DNA of 38,593 nt. Origin: Tannockella sp964369175 (GTDB lineage Bacteria > Bacillota_I > Bacilli_A > Erysipelotrichales > Coprobacillaceae). This document shows, piece after piece, positions 1-8,079 of the stretch (its first letter is position 1; the number at the start of each line of letters is the position of its first letter). The position numbers and the translations under genes were made by a program. The DNA lies in contig CAYJEM010000012.1 of the NCBI GenBank assembly GCA_964369175.1, positions 1 through 38,593 of the forward strand, read 5' to 3'. The notes beneath the pieces were generated by a model. The model was not told the origin of the DNA, did not search any database, and was given only the letters and a program-made list of their open reading frames with translations.

Positions 1-279
1 ATTGGAGATTTAATTGTAACTTGTAGTAGTAAATTTTCAAGAAATTATCAAGCAGGATATAAAATTGGTAAGAGCAATGATGTAGAATCATTCCTAAAAG
101 AAAACACACTAACATGTGAAGGAATTCGTACATGTAAAGTTGTTTACTTGGACGCCACGCAAAATGAAGCTATTGACGTACCAATTATTGAAGCAATTTA
201 TCGCGTTATTTATCTGCAAAAAAACCCAAAAGATGAAATTGCAAGATTAATGGAAAGAGAATTGAAGGTTGAATCGTAA
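1..279 (+). CDS. gpsA: Glycerol-3-phosphate dehydrogenase [NAD(P)+], C-terminal part
   Basis: The gene enters from the left edge in frame 1 and ends with TAA at 277-279, leaving 92 residues. The visible start IGDLIVTCSSKFSRNYQAG is the characteristic GLGDLxxTCxSxxSRN block of GpsA, which lies in the C-terminal helical substrate-binding domain. It is followed by a conserved EGIRTCK and a YRVIYLQKNPKD stretch typical of the family's end. GpsA reduces dihydroxyacetone phosphate to sn-glycerol-3-phosphate for phospholipid synthesis in the cytoplasm. In Bacillota it often sits next to der and spoVIF, and here spoVIF follows 44 bp downstream. Only the N-terminal NAD-binding domain is missing, because of the window edge. 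Confidence 0.93.
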   Translation: MGDLIVTCSSKFSRNYQAGYKIGKSNDVESFLKENTLTCEGIRTCKVVYLDATQNEAIDVPIIEAIYRVIYLQKNPKDEIARLMERELKVES

Positions 280-323
280 CATAATATAAGTTGCTGCATA
301 CAATAATGTATGGGGTGGAAATT

Positions 324-569
324 ATGAAAAAAAATGATTCTTTTTTAGAGAAGGTATCTAAAAAAACAAATGTTAATAAGGATGATATTATTTCTCTAGC
401 AAACTCTTTACAAACAAAGAATTTAAAAAATGAAAAAGATATTCAAGAATTCATTGAAAATGTTGCAAAATTAACAAATAAAAAAATTGAACCTGAAAAA
501 ATGAATAAACTAGTTGATATAATAAAGAATAATAAAGTTCCAAAAGATATTGAAAATATGGTAAAATAA
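324..569 (+). CDS. spoVIF: Stage VI sporulation protein F (SpoVIF/YjcC-like)
   Basis: This is an 81-residue protein starting at ATG 324 behind a GGGGTGG Shine-Dalgarno at 313-318; an upstream in-frame TTG at 291 has no ribosome site. The pattern FLEKVSKKTNVNKDDI, LANSLQTKNLKNE, and then VAKLTNKKIEPE matches what I know of SpoVIF (FFDxIEKKTGVNxxDIxxLANSLQxANFKDE...VAxLANKPVxKE). In Bacillus, SpoVIF is a small mother-cell protein needed for spore-coat assembly and resistance. Its position after gpsA fits. It is the main hint in this window of a sporulating ancestry. Family assignment is from remembered consensus, not a search. Confidence 0.78.
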   Translation: MKKNDSFLEKVSKKTNVNKDDIISLANSLQTKNLKNEKDIQEFIENVAKLTNKKIEPEKMNKLVDIIKNNKVPKDIENMVK

Positions 570-589
570 GATGCATAAGCATCTTTTTT
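568..589 (+). terminator. Rho-independent terminator of gpsA-spoVIF
   Basis: AAGATGC, loop ATAA, GCATCTT, then a run of T to 589. The stem begins inside the spoVIF stop codon. Confidence 0.85.
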
Positions 590-624
590 GTTTATTTATA
601 GAATTAAAATCAGGGAGGAAAAAA

Positions 625-1812
625 ATGAATTGTCAATTATGTGGTCATCACAACTCAAGCAATAGTACGCGATGTAGTAATTGTGGTGCAGTACTAACTA
701 GCAAAACAGTTTCATCAACTAAGCACTTTCAAAAAAATCAAAGTATATCGACAAGTGAATATCAATCTGTACGTAAGGATGTATCAAACAATGGTTATCA
801 GTATATAAGAACAATAAATGACAATGCAAATACTCCTAGAAAAACATTGTCTTTTACATCTGCAACAAGTATTATCTTAGGAATTATAGCCATATTTGTA
901 ATTGTTGGAACATATGCATTTTTATACGGTGTTTATGGTACACATGCCCAAGCATTAGAGTATGCTAAAATGATATTAGCTAGAGACTCAGCTATTTTAG
1001 AATATACTGATATTGAAAAAGAAGGAATGCTTACTAAAGAGTTTTATGAAAGTAGTGTAGAACCAATAGATAATGCAACCGATATAAAAATCTATGCTAT
1101 TGATAACTTTCGTACTTGGGCATCTGTATCTTATCAATATCAAATAGATGGCGAAGTTAAATATGGCAGTTTTTCTATGGAACCAAATGGAAAAAGCGAA
1201 ATGATGTTTTTTCTACAATATGATTTAAGATTTGAAGATTCATTGATTCTAGAAGATTTTAGGATGATGTTAAATGAGGATTCTACAATTTATTTTGGTG
1301 ATCAGGAGGTTGATTCACAATATGTAAGAACGGAGGGTAATAAAAAAATATATGAATTTAATGAAATTTACCGCCATACATTAGAAGATGCAAATGTTAT
1401 AGTTTCTGGATTTGACGTAAGTGTCATAGGCAGAGATTCAAAATATCTAAACTATTCTTTAACAAAAGAAGATGAAGATGCAATTGAAGAGTTATTTGAA
1501 GAAACAGTTCTAGATACAATGAAATTAGAGTATCAAAAATATGCCACTGAAGAAATATCAGTACCTGGGGAAAGTGTTCAAGTTGAATTAGAAAACTTTG
1601 AGCTTGAAATTGATTCTTATTTTGAATATGAAGTAGAAGAAGGAAATATTGTACTAAAACCTGATTTAGACATTACTACAGATGTAGTTGCAACCGTTCC
1701 AGGATCTGATTTTTTAGAAAAAGAAACAATTGAAGTAAGCGTTAATCCAATTATTTATGTAAAAAAAGTAGATGGTAATATAGTATTTGAATACGTTAGG
1801 TATGGTTATTAA
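625..1812 (+). CDS. Zinc-ribbon single-pass membrane protein, paralogue A
   Basis: A 395-residue protein starting at ATG 625 after GGGAGG at 613-618; the longer upstream reading frame from 571 is discarded because it runs through the terminator. The N-terminus carries a zinc ribbon, CQLCGHH...CSNCG (residues 3-20). A polar linker follows, then one membrane segment at about residues 88-112 (SIILGIIAIFVIVGTYAFLY), then an acidic region of about 280 residues that should lie outside the cell. This layout resembles YvbJ/TcaA-like proteins of Bacillota, which are envelope-associated and of uncertain role. It is a clear paralogue of the next gene: both share TxKEFYxSSV, EDFRMxLxxDSTIYFGxQExD and HTLEDAxxxxSGF. 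Function unknown. Confidence 0.75.
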   Translation: MNCQLCGHHNSSNSTRCSNCGAVLTSKTVSSTKHFQKNQSISTSEYQSVRKDVSNNGYQYIRTINDNANTPRKTLSFTSATSIILGIIAIFVIVGTYAFLYGVYGTHAQALEYAKMILARDSAILEYTDIEKEGMLTKEFYESSVEPIDNATDIKIYAIDNFRTWASVSYQYQIDGEVKYGSFSMEPNGKSEMMFFLQYDLRFEDSLILEDFRMMLNEDSTIYFGDQEVDSQYVRTEGNKKIYEFNEIYRHTLEDANVIVSGFDVSVIGRDSKYLNYSLTKEDEDAIEELFEETVLDTMKLEYQKYATEEISVPGESVQVELENFELEIDSYFEYEVEEGNIVLKPDLDITTDVVATVPGSDFLEKETIEVSVNPIIYVKKVDGNIVFEYVRYGY

Positions 1813-1952
1813 AAAACTGACATCTTTTGTTGGTTTTTATTATATTATTCTCGCAAATAATATTTATATTACAAAAAAGTACTAAACAATAAAATATTAT
1901 GGTAAAATATGGCACATAAAGCTTTTTTATGAAGAAGTTAGGGAGGAAGAAA

Positions 1953-3359
1953 ATGTTTTGTAAAGAATGTGGACATCACAATCAAGATACAAGTGAAAAT
2001 TGTAATAATTGTGGTACTAAGTTAGTAAAAGAAGAAGTTTCAAAAAATGAGAACTTTCACGGAAGTACAGCTATGTCATTGCCAGGAGCAATGAGCCCAA
2101 GTAACGTGCAAGAAACAGGCTATCAATCAACAAAGCAACCAGAGGTAAGTAGTCAGGACGCAAATCAAGTACCTAGATACACAACTAATAATGAAAAGCC
2201 AAATGTTGGATATCAGCCAGTAGGACAACAGGTATCAGGTTATCAAGAAGCAAACCAAGTGCCTAGATACACAGCAAATCAGGAAAAACCAAATGTTGGA
2301 TATCAACCAGTAGGGACAAGTGGTACAGGATATCAAAATACAAATATAAATATGCAAAAACCACCAAGAAAAAAAATGGACAAAAAGGTAAAGATGATAA
2401 TTATTGGTGTAACGTTACTTGTTGTTTCAATGGTTAGTGGATATTTTGTATTGGACTCAATGTATGGAACAAATGCCCAAGCTAAGGCAATGGCAGAAAA
2501 ATTGTTAACACGTGATGTGACTTTTTTAGATGATAGTGAGATTATCGAAGAAGGGTTAGTAACAAAAGAATTTTATCAAAGTTCGGTAAATACATCTAAG
2601 ATTATTACAAATATTGAAGTTTATGATATTGAAGTATACAATGATAGAGCAATCGTATCATACGCATACGAGACTGATAGTTATGCAGATTATGGTAGCT
2701 TTGAAATGTATACAAATGGTGATAAAGAGATGTTATTATTTGATAAGTATTATATTGATATTTATGAAGAAGATATTCTTGTAGAAGACTTCAGAATGGA
2801 ACTAAGTAGCGATTCAACAATTTATTTTGGAGAACAAGAAATAGATCCAAAGTATGTAACAGTTGAAGGTGATAAAAAAATATTTTCTATTGATAAAATA
2901 TTTACGCATACATTAGAAGATGCAAAAATTAATTGCTCTGGTTTTGAAGTTGAAGTTGATAATATTCATAGTGAAGATTTCCGAAGTATTGAATTATCAT
3001 CAGCAGATCTAGAAGCAATTGAAACAACACTTAATGCATCGATAGAAAATGATATAAAGCCTGAGTTTGAACGCTCTGTAGATGAAATATTTGCAGCAGA
3101 ACTTGCCGGGGCAAATGTTGCATATACTGTAACGGTAACTGACTTTACAGCAGAGGTCACATCACCATTTGAGTATAGAATTGTAGATGGACATATTACA
3201 TTAGAACCAACTGTGTATATTACATCAACACTTAATTCGTCAGCTCCTGCTTATGGTGTTAGCAGTTCCGATGCTGCTAATGGAACTGCTAATCTTGTGA
3301 TTCGTGTTAAAAAGACACCAGAAGGAATAGTATTAGAGTATATAGATTTTGGTCTATAG
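1953..3359 (+). CDS. Zinc-ribbon single-pass membrane protein, paralogue B with linker repeats
   Basis: A 468-residue protein starting at ATG 1953 behind AGGGAGGAAG. It begins with the same zinc ribbon (CKECGHH...CNNCG) as the upstream paralogue. The linker is longer and glutamine/asparagine/proline-rich and contains a 23-residue tandem repeat. It has a membrane segment at about residues 151-172 (MIIIGVTLLVVSMVSGYFVL) and then an extracytoplasmic acidic domain that aligns with paralogue A over its whole length. The pair looks like a tandem duplication with the linker later expanded. Its own upstream region (1813-1952) has an extended -10 like TGGTAAAAT near 1899, so it may be transcribed separately. 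Role unknown; an envelope-sensing or cell-wall-related role is possible but not shown. Confidence 0.75.
   Translation: MFCKECGHHNQDTSENCNNCGTKLVKEEVSKNENFHGSTAMSLPGAMSPSNVQETGYQSTKQPEVSSQDANQVPRYTTNNEKPNVGYQPVGQQVSGYQEANQVPRYTANQEKPNVGYQPVGTSGTGYQNTNINMQKPPRKKMDKKVKMIIIGVTLLVVSMVSGYFVLDSMYGTNAQAKAMAEKLLTRDVTFLDDSEIIEEGLVTKEFYQSSVNTSKIITNIEVYDIEVYNDRAIVSYAYETDSYADYGSFEMYTNGDKEMLLFDKYYIDIYEEDILVEDFRMELSSDSTIYFGEQEIDPKYVTVEGDKKIFSIDKIFTHTLEDAKINCSGFEVEVDNIHSEDFRSIELSSADLEAIETTLNASIENDIKPEFERSVDEIFAAELAGANVAYTVTVTDFTAEVTSPFEYRIVDGHITLEPTVYITSTLNSSAPAYGVSSSDAANGTANLVIRVKKTPEGIVLEYIDFGL
2157..2315 (+). repeat. Two-unit coding repeat in linker of paralogue B
   Basis: Two 69-bp units, 2157-2225 and 2247-2315, 90 bp apart, encode nearly identical 23-residue segments. 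Each contains ANQVPRYT, then EKPNVGYQPVG. The shorter GYQ motif recurs around them (GYQST, GYQEA, GYQNT). Confidence 0.85.
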
Positions 3360-3368
3360 AACTAAAAG

Positions 3369-3395
3369 AACCAACATTAATTATGTTGGTTTTTT
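3369..3395 (+). terminator. Terminator of zinc-ribbon gene B
   Basis: AACCAACAT, loop TAATT, ATGTTGGTT, followed by TTTT. Confidence 0.85.
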
Positions 3396-3404
3396 ATATA
3401 AGAA

Positions 3405-3425
3405 AAGAGATGCATAGCATCTCTT
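3405..3425 (-). terminator. Terminator of ptsI
   Basis: AAGAGATGC / GCATCTCTT with a 3-base loop. On the minus strand it is followed by a T-rich tract. Tail to tail with the preceding + strand terminator. Confidence 0.75.
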
Positions 3426-3431
3426 AAGTAA

Positions 3432-5144
3432 TTATTCTACATTGATAGCTTCTTTTACTAACGCAACAACTTCTTCCATTGTTCCACAGTCTAATGCTTT
3501 ATTAGCAAGTTCAGTCATTTCTGACTTTTTCATGCTACGAATTAATTTTCTTTGTGAAAGAATTGAAGTTGCAGACATTGAGAATTCATCAAGTCCTAAA
3601 CCAATAAGTAATGGCGCAGCAATTGCTTCTCCTGCCATTTCTCCACACATACCAGTCCATTTACCTTCTTTATGAGCAGCATCAATTACATTTTTAACTA
3701 AACGTAAAATTGATGGACTAAATGGTTGGTATAAGTATGAAATTGATGTTGACATACGGTCAGCAGCAAATGTATATTGCACTAAGTCATTTGTACCAAT
3801 TGAGAAGAAATCAACTTCTTTAGCAAATTGATCTGCAAGTACTGCAGCAGCAGGAATTTCAATCATAATTCCTACTTGGAATGTGTCAGAAACAGCAATT
3901 CCTTCAGCTACTAATTTTTCTTTTTCTTCCATTAAGATTCCTTTAGCTTTTCTAAATTCTCCTAATGTAGCAATCATTGGGAACATGATACGTAAATCTC
4001 CGTATACAGATGCTCTAAGTAATGCTCTAAGTTGAGTTCTAAAGATCTCAATTTCTTGGAAACATAAACGAATTGCACGCACTCCTAAGAATGGATTCAT
4101 TTCTTTTGGTAGGTTAATTGCATCTAATTCTTTATCTCCACCAATATCTAATGTTCTAACAACAACAGGTTTACCACATAAACCTTCTAATACTGCTTTG
4201 TAAGCTTCGAATTGCTCATCTTCTGATGGTAATCCTGCAGCCTCCATATATAAGAATTCAGTACGGTATAATCCAACACCTTCTCCACCGTTAGCAATAA
4301 CAGCTTCTAAGTCAGTTGGTGATCCAATGTTAGCTACTAACTCAACATGGTGTCCGTCTACAGTAATTGATTTTTCATCTTTTAATTTTTTAAGTTCTTC
4401 TTTGTATGCTAAATGTGCATCTCTTTTTTCAGTATACTCAGCAATTTGTTCATCAGTTGGATTAACGATAACAATTCCTTCAATACCATCTAAGATAAGC
4501 ATATCATCTTTTTCTACTAATTCAGTAATTGTGTTCATAGCAACTACAGCTGGAATTTCCATACTTCTTGCAAGAATTGCAGAGTGAGAAGTTCTACCAC
4601 CAATATTTGTTGCAAAACCACGTACTAAGTTTTTGTTTAATTGAGCAGTGTCTGATGGTGTTAAGTCATCAGCGATTACGATTACTTCTTCGCTAATTAA
4701 TGATGGGTTTGGTAAATCTTTCCCTAATAATTTTGCGATTAATCTTGTAGAAACATCACGAATGTCAGCTGCTCTTTCTTTGAAGTATTCATTGTCCATA
4801 GACTCGAACATAGCGATAAATGTGTTAGCAACTTCTTCCATTGCGCTATCAGCATTTACACTTTCATTTTTGATTTTGTCTTCTACTTGTGTTTTTAATT
4901 CTGGGTCAGCTAAAACCAATGCATGAGCATCAAAAATTGCAGCTTCCTCAGCTGATAAGTTTTTAGTAGCTACCTCTTTGATAACTTCTAAATCATTAGC
5001 AACAGCACTAACTGCTTCGTTAAATCTTGAGATTTCAGCCTCAACATCTGTAATTGATGCTTTAGTAACTGTTAAGTCAGGCATATCTAATTTATAAGCC
5101 TTTGCGATTGCGATTCCGCTTGATGCGGCGATTCCTTTGTTCAT
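3432..5144 (-). CDS. ptsI: Phosphoenolpyruvate-protein phosphotransferase (PTS Enzyme I)
   Basis: A 570-residue protein, the usual Enzyme I length. The start is the ATG at 5144, giving MNKGIAASSGIAIAKA, behind AGGAGG at 5153-5159; a longer reading frame would start inside the ribosome site. Visible landmarks are GGRTSHSAILARSMEIPAVV with the phosphorylated His (about residue 186), GVGLYRTEFLYM, the PEP-binding barrel segment DFFSIGTNDLVQYTFAADR, and the catalytic MCGEMAG near the C-terminus. It takes phosphate from PEP and passes it to HPr to drive sugar uptake. HPr (ptsH), often adjacent, is not in this window; instead the gene is divergent from nagB. A shared control region lies between them. 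Confidence 0.97.
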   Translation of the reverse strand: MNKGIAASSGIAIAKAYKLDMPDLTVTKASITDVEAEISRFNEAVSAVANDLEVIKEVATKNLSAEEAAIFDAHALVLADPELKTQVEDKIKNESVNADSAMEEVANTFIAMFESMDNEYFKERAADIRDVSTRLIAKLLGKDLPNPSLISEEVIVIADDLTPSDTAQLNKNLVRGFATNIGGRTSHSAILARSMEIPAVVAMNTITELVEKDDMLILDGIEGIVIVNPTDEQIAEYTEKRDAHLAYKEELKKLKDEKSITVDGHHVELVANIGSPTDLEAVIANGGEGVGLYRTEFLYMEAAGLPSEDEQFEAYKAVLEGLCGKPVVVRTLDIGGDKELDAINLPKEMNPFLGVRAIRLCFQEIEIFRTQLRALLRASVYGDLRIMFPMIATLGEFRKAKGILMEEKEKLVAEGIAVSDTFQVGIMIEIPAAAVLADQFAKEVDFFSIGTNDLVQYTFAADRMSTSISYLYQPFSPSILRLVKNVIDAAHKEGKWTGMCGEMAGEAIAAPLLIGLGLDEFSMSATSILSQRKLIRSMKKSEMTELANKALDCGTMEEVVALVKEAINVE

Positions 5145-5204
5145 AATAATTACCTCCTCCAATATAATACAACATTTGGGCTTTAATTAAAAGTGATATT
5201 CGCG

Positions 5205-5244
5205 CATTTTTTGTATAAATACACAAAAAATGTAACGGTTTACA
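5205..5244. promoter_or_regulatory. cre-like site and 10-bp inverted repeat between ptsI and nagB
   Basis: Two overlapping signals lie in the divergent intergenic region. CATTTTTTGT (5205-5214) and ACAAAAAATG (5223-5232) form a perfect 10-bp inverted repeat. TGTAACGGTTTACA (5231-5244) matches the CcpA catabolite-responsive element consensus TGWAANCGNTNWCA at all fixed positions but the central C. Placement suggests carbon-source control of nagB and perhaps ptsI. The owner of the inverted repeat is unknown; a GntR/NagR-type regulator is one option. Confidence 0.6.
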
Positions 5245-5331
5245 GTTTCATTTGTTTTATTTCTAAATTATATATTGATATATTGTAATACACGCCAAAA
5301 AATAGTAATATATAAGTGGAGGTACAATATA

Positions 5332-6060
5332 ATGAAAGTAATTATTGTTGAAAATTATGATGAAGCAAGTGTAGAAGCTTCAAAAATCATGTTAGCTGCA
5401 ATCAAAGCGAATCCTAGCATTCACTTAGGTTTAGCAACAGGGACTACACCAGTTGGTTTATACAAAGAAATGGTTAAAGACTTTAAAGAAAACGGGACTT
5501 CTTATAAAGATGTAAAATCATTTAACCTTGATGAGTATTCTGGATTACCAAAAACACATGATCAAAGTTATTACTACTTTATGATTGAAAACTTATTTAA
5601 ACACTTAGATATTAACTTAGATAATGTACATATTCAAGAAAGCCAAGGTAATATTGAAGAAAATTGTAAAAAATACAATGAACTGTTAGAAACAGAAGGT
5701 GTTGATTTACAACTTTTAGGAATCGGTTCGAATGGACATATTGGATTTAATGAACCGGGAACATCATTTGATGCTGTAACACGTGAAATCGCATTACATG
5801 ATAGCACAGTAGCAGATAATGCTAGATTATTCTTTGATGGTGATTTAGATGCAGTACCAAAAAAAGCATTAACTCAAGGTATTAAAAATATCATGAATGC
5901 CAAAGAAATTGTATTACTTGCAAGTGGTACAAATAAAGCAAAAGCTGTTAAAGGAATGATTGAAGGAGAAATTACTACAGATTTACCTGCAAGTGTTTTA
6001 CAAAATCATCCAAATGTTACAGTTATTCTTGATAAAGAAGCTGCAAGTTTATTAAAATAA
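5332..6060 (+). CDS. nagB: Glucosamine-6-phosphate deaminase
   Basis: A 242-residue protein starting at ATG 5332 after GTGGAGGT; the upstream in-frame extension to 5275 lies in the promoter region. The family signature LGIGSNGHIGFNEPG is present (about residues 129-143), with N-terminal LGLATGTTPVGLY (phosphate-binding loop) and SFNLDEYSGL, where the Asp acts in catalysis. It converts glucosamine-6-phosphate to fructose-6-phosphate and ammonia, feeding amino sugars into glycolysis. No nagA lies nearby. The upstream cre-like site fits catabolite control. It is followed closely by its own terminator. Confidence 0.96.
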   Translation: MKVIIVENYDEASVEASKIMLAAIKANPSIHLGLATGTTPVGLYKEMVKDFKENGTSYKDVKSFNLDEYSGLPKTHDQSYYYFMIENLFKHLDINLDNVHIQESQGNIEENCKKYNELLETEGVDLQLLGIGSNGHIGFNEPGTSFDAVTREIALHDSTVADNARLFFDGDLDAVPKKALTQGIKNIMNAKEIVLLASGTNKAKAVKGMIEGEITTDLPASVLQNHPNVTVILDKEAASLLK

Positions 6061-6065
6061 ATTAT

Positions 6066-6090
6066 AAACACCATTAATTTGGTGTTTTTA
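6066..6090 (+). terminator. Terminator of nagB
   Basis: AAACACCA / TGGTGTTT with a short AT loop, then T-rich sequence. Confidence 0.8.
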
Positions 6091-6150
6091 TTATATTATT
6101 TAAAAGTAATATCATTAAAATAGTAGTATACTACAGGTGGAGGAAGTATT

Positions 6151-7386
6151 ATGGAAAAAAAATTTGAAAGTGAAGCAATGATTAAAGGAAACCCTTTATA
6201 TTCGATTGCTTGTAAAAGAATAAACCCAATATATCAAAGAGAGAACGATATACGTACACCATTTGGTAGAGATTATACAAGAATATTATTTAGTCAAGGA
6301 TATCGTCGATTAAAGCATAAAACCCAAGTATTTTTTTCACCTGAAAATGATCATGTTTGTACTCGCAACGAACATGTAAATTTAGTTGAATCGATTAGTT
6401 ATACAATTGCTTCTAGTCTAGGACTAAATTGTGAACTTACAAAAGCGATTGCGATAGGTCACGATATTGGTCATGCTCCATTTGGTCACGGTGGTGAATA
6501 TATTTTACGTGATATGTCAAAACAACTTGGTATTGATAACTTCTTTCATGAAAGAAATAGTCTACATTTTATTGATAAAATTGAAACTTTAGAAAATGAT
6601 GATCATGAACGTGTGAATTTAAATTTATGTTATGCAATTCGTGATGGAATTATTAGCCATTGTGGTGAAGTAAACCAAAGACATATCGTTCGTCGATTAG
6701 GTGCAATTGATTTAGAACATTATACAAGTCCAGGACAATATGCTCCTTTTACATGGGAAGGTTGTGTTGTTAAGATGGCAGATAAAATTGCATATTTAGC
6801 AAGAGATATTGAAGATGCATTGCGCTTACACATTATTAGCGATAGACAAGTTGAAAATTTACGTATTGAAATTAACAAGCTTGCTAATAATGAAGTATTT
6901 AAGTCAATTAATAACGGTACTGTTGTCAATTATTTTATCCTTGATGTTTTAAATGAAAGTACAATTGAAAAAGGAATTTCTTTATCAAAAGAAGCATTTT
7001 CAATTATGAAGATGCTGATGAAATTCAATTACCAAAATATCTATGTAATTGAAAGGGTGAAAATACATCAAAAATATGTAAACTTAATACTACATTCAAT
7101 ATACGACTTCTTAATAGAGTATCATGACAAATATACAGGAAAACAATTATTAGATATGCTTTTACAAGATGAAAAGCAGTATCCAAGTATTATTAATAGT
7201 TATACTCATTGGCTAATAAAGTATAGTAATCTAGAAAATGTAGAAAGACCATATGTTTACCAAAACCATATTGTGTATGATTTTATAAATGATGAACTAT
7301 CACCAAGTAAATGTATTATTGATTATATATCGGGAATGTCAGATGCTTATATTATTCAAATATTTAATGAACTACTTAAATTCTAA
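6151..7386 (+). CDS. dgt: HD-domain deoxyguanosinetriphosphate triphosphohydrolase-like protein
   Basis: A 411-residue protein starting at ATG 6151 after GGTGGAGG. Early sequence RTPFGRDYTRILFSQGYRRLKHKTQVF is typical of dGTPase proteins, followed by RNEHVNLVESIS and the metal-binding AIGHDIGHAPFGHGGE (HD motif near residue 110). KMADKIAYLARDIEDAL (about residues 208-224) supplies the last metal-binding Asp. The family hydrolyses dNTPs to the nucleoside and triphosphate, balancing nucleotide pools. It appears monocistronic, with a terminator starting at its own stop codon. Exact substrate preference cannot be read from sequence. Confidence 0.88.
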   Translation: MEKKFESEAMIKGNPLYSIACKRINPIYQRENDIRTPFGRDYTRILFSQGYRRLKHKTQVFFSPENDHVCTRNEHVNLVESISYTIASSLGLNCELTKAIAIGHDIGHAPFGHGGEYILRDMSKQLGIDNFFHERNSLHFIDKIETLENDDHERVNLNLCYAIRDGIISHCGEVNQRHIVRRLGAIDLEHYTSPGQYAPFTWEGCVVKMADKIAYLARDIEDALRLHIISDRQVENLRIEINKLANNEVFKSINNGTVVNYFILDVLNESTIEKGISLSKEAFSIMKMLMKFNYQNIYVIERVKIHQKYVNLILHSIYDFLIEYHDKYTGKQLLDMLLQDEKQYPSIINSYTHWLIKYSNLENVERPYVYQNHIVYDFINDELSPSKCIIDYISGMSDAYIIQIFNELLKF

Positions 7387-7407
7387 AATCTATTTTAGAA
7401 TTTTTTT
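7378..7407 (+). terminator. Terminator of dgt
   Basis: AAATTCTAAAAT / ATTTTAGAATTT, a near-continuous palindrome that includes the stop codon, followed by T. Confidence 0.75.
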
Positions 7408-7483
7408 AAGCATTTCCACTATATTTTTACTTATAATTTGTTATAGTAATGGTGTGTGTAGAATCTAGAAAAGGAGTTACAAG

Positions 7484-7987
7484 ATGGAAGTGCATGATTT
7501 TAATGTTATTTATTTAGCTGGAGGATGCTTTTGGGGTGTCGAAGAGTATATGCGACGTATTGATGGTGTTATAGAAGCAACCTCAGGATATGCAAATGGA
7601 AAAACAATAAATCCAACCTACAAAGAAGTATGCAGTCAAGAAACAGGACATGTTGAAACTGTCAAAGTGATTTATGACAATGCAGTAGTTTCTTTAGAAA
7701 AACTACTAGATAAGTTTTTTGAAGTAGTTAATCCAACAACATTAAACAAACAAGGAAATGACGTTGGGACACAATATCGCTCAGGTATATATTATTTATG
7801 TATGCATGATGAAGAAATCGTTAGTGAATATTTGAAAAATTTACAAATCCAATATAGCAAACCAATTGTTGTAGAATTATTACCATTAGATGGATTTTAT
7901 AGAGCTGAAGAGTATCATCAAAAATATTTAATTAAAAATCCTACTGGGTATTGTCACATTGATTTATCAAAAGCAAATAAAGGATAA
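7484..7987 (+). CDS. msrA: Peptide-methionine (S)-S-oxide reductase
   Basis: A 167-residue protein from ATG 7484 with AAAGGAG upstream. The catalytic motif GGCFWGVEEYM lies at about residues 13-23, with the nucleophilic Cys in GCFWG. Further MsrA blocks include SGYANGKTINPTYKEVC, TGHVETV and the QGNDVGTQYRSGIYY substrate-pocket segment. It repairs the S-form of methionine sulfoxide using thioredoxin. No fused or neighbouring MsrB is seen. Single-gene unit with its own terminator. Confidence 0.96.
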   Translation: MEVHDFNVIYLAGGCFWGVEEYMRRIDGVIEATSGYANGKTINPTYKEVCSQETGHVETVKVIYDNAVVSLEKLLDKFFEVVNPTTLNKQGNDVGTQYRSGIYYLCMHDEEIVSEYLKNLQIQYSKPIVVELLPLDGFYRAEEYHQKYLIKNPTGYCHIDLSKANKG

Positions 7988-8006
7988 GGCACTGCCTTAT
8001 CCTTTA
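7979..8006 (+). terminator. Terminator of msrA
   Basis: AAGGATAAGG / CCTTATCCTT with a 5-base loop, overlapping the msrA stop codon. Confidence 0.85.
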
Positions 8007-8079
8007 TTGTCACCCAAACCCTTGAATAACGTTGACAATTGTAAAGTGATTATTTAAAATACTTGGTGGAGGTAAGGAT

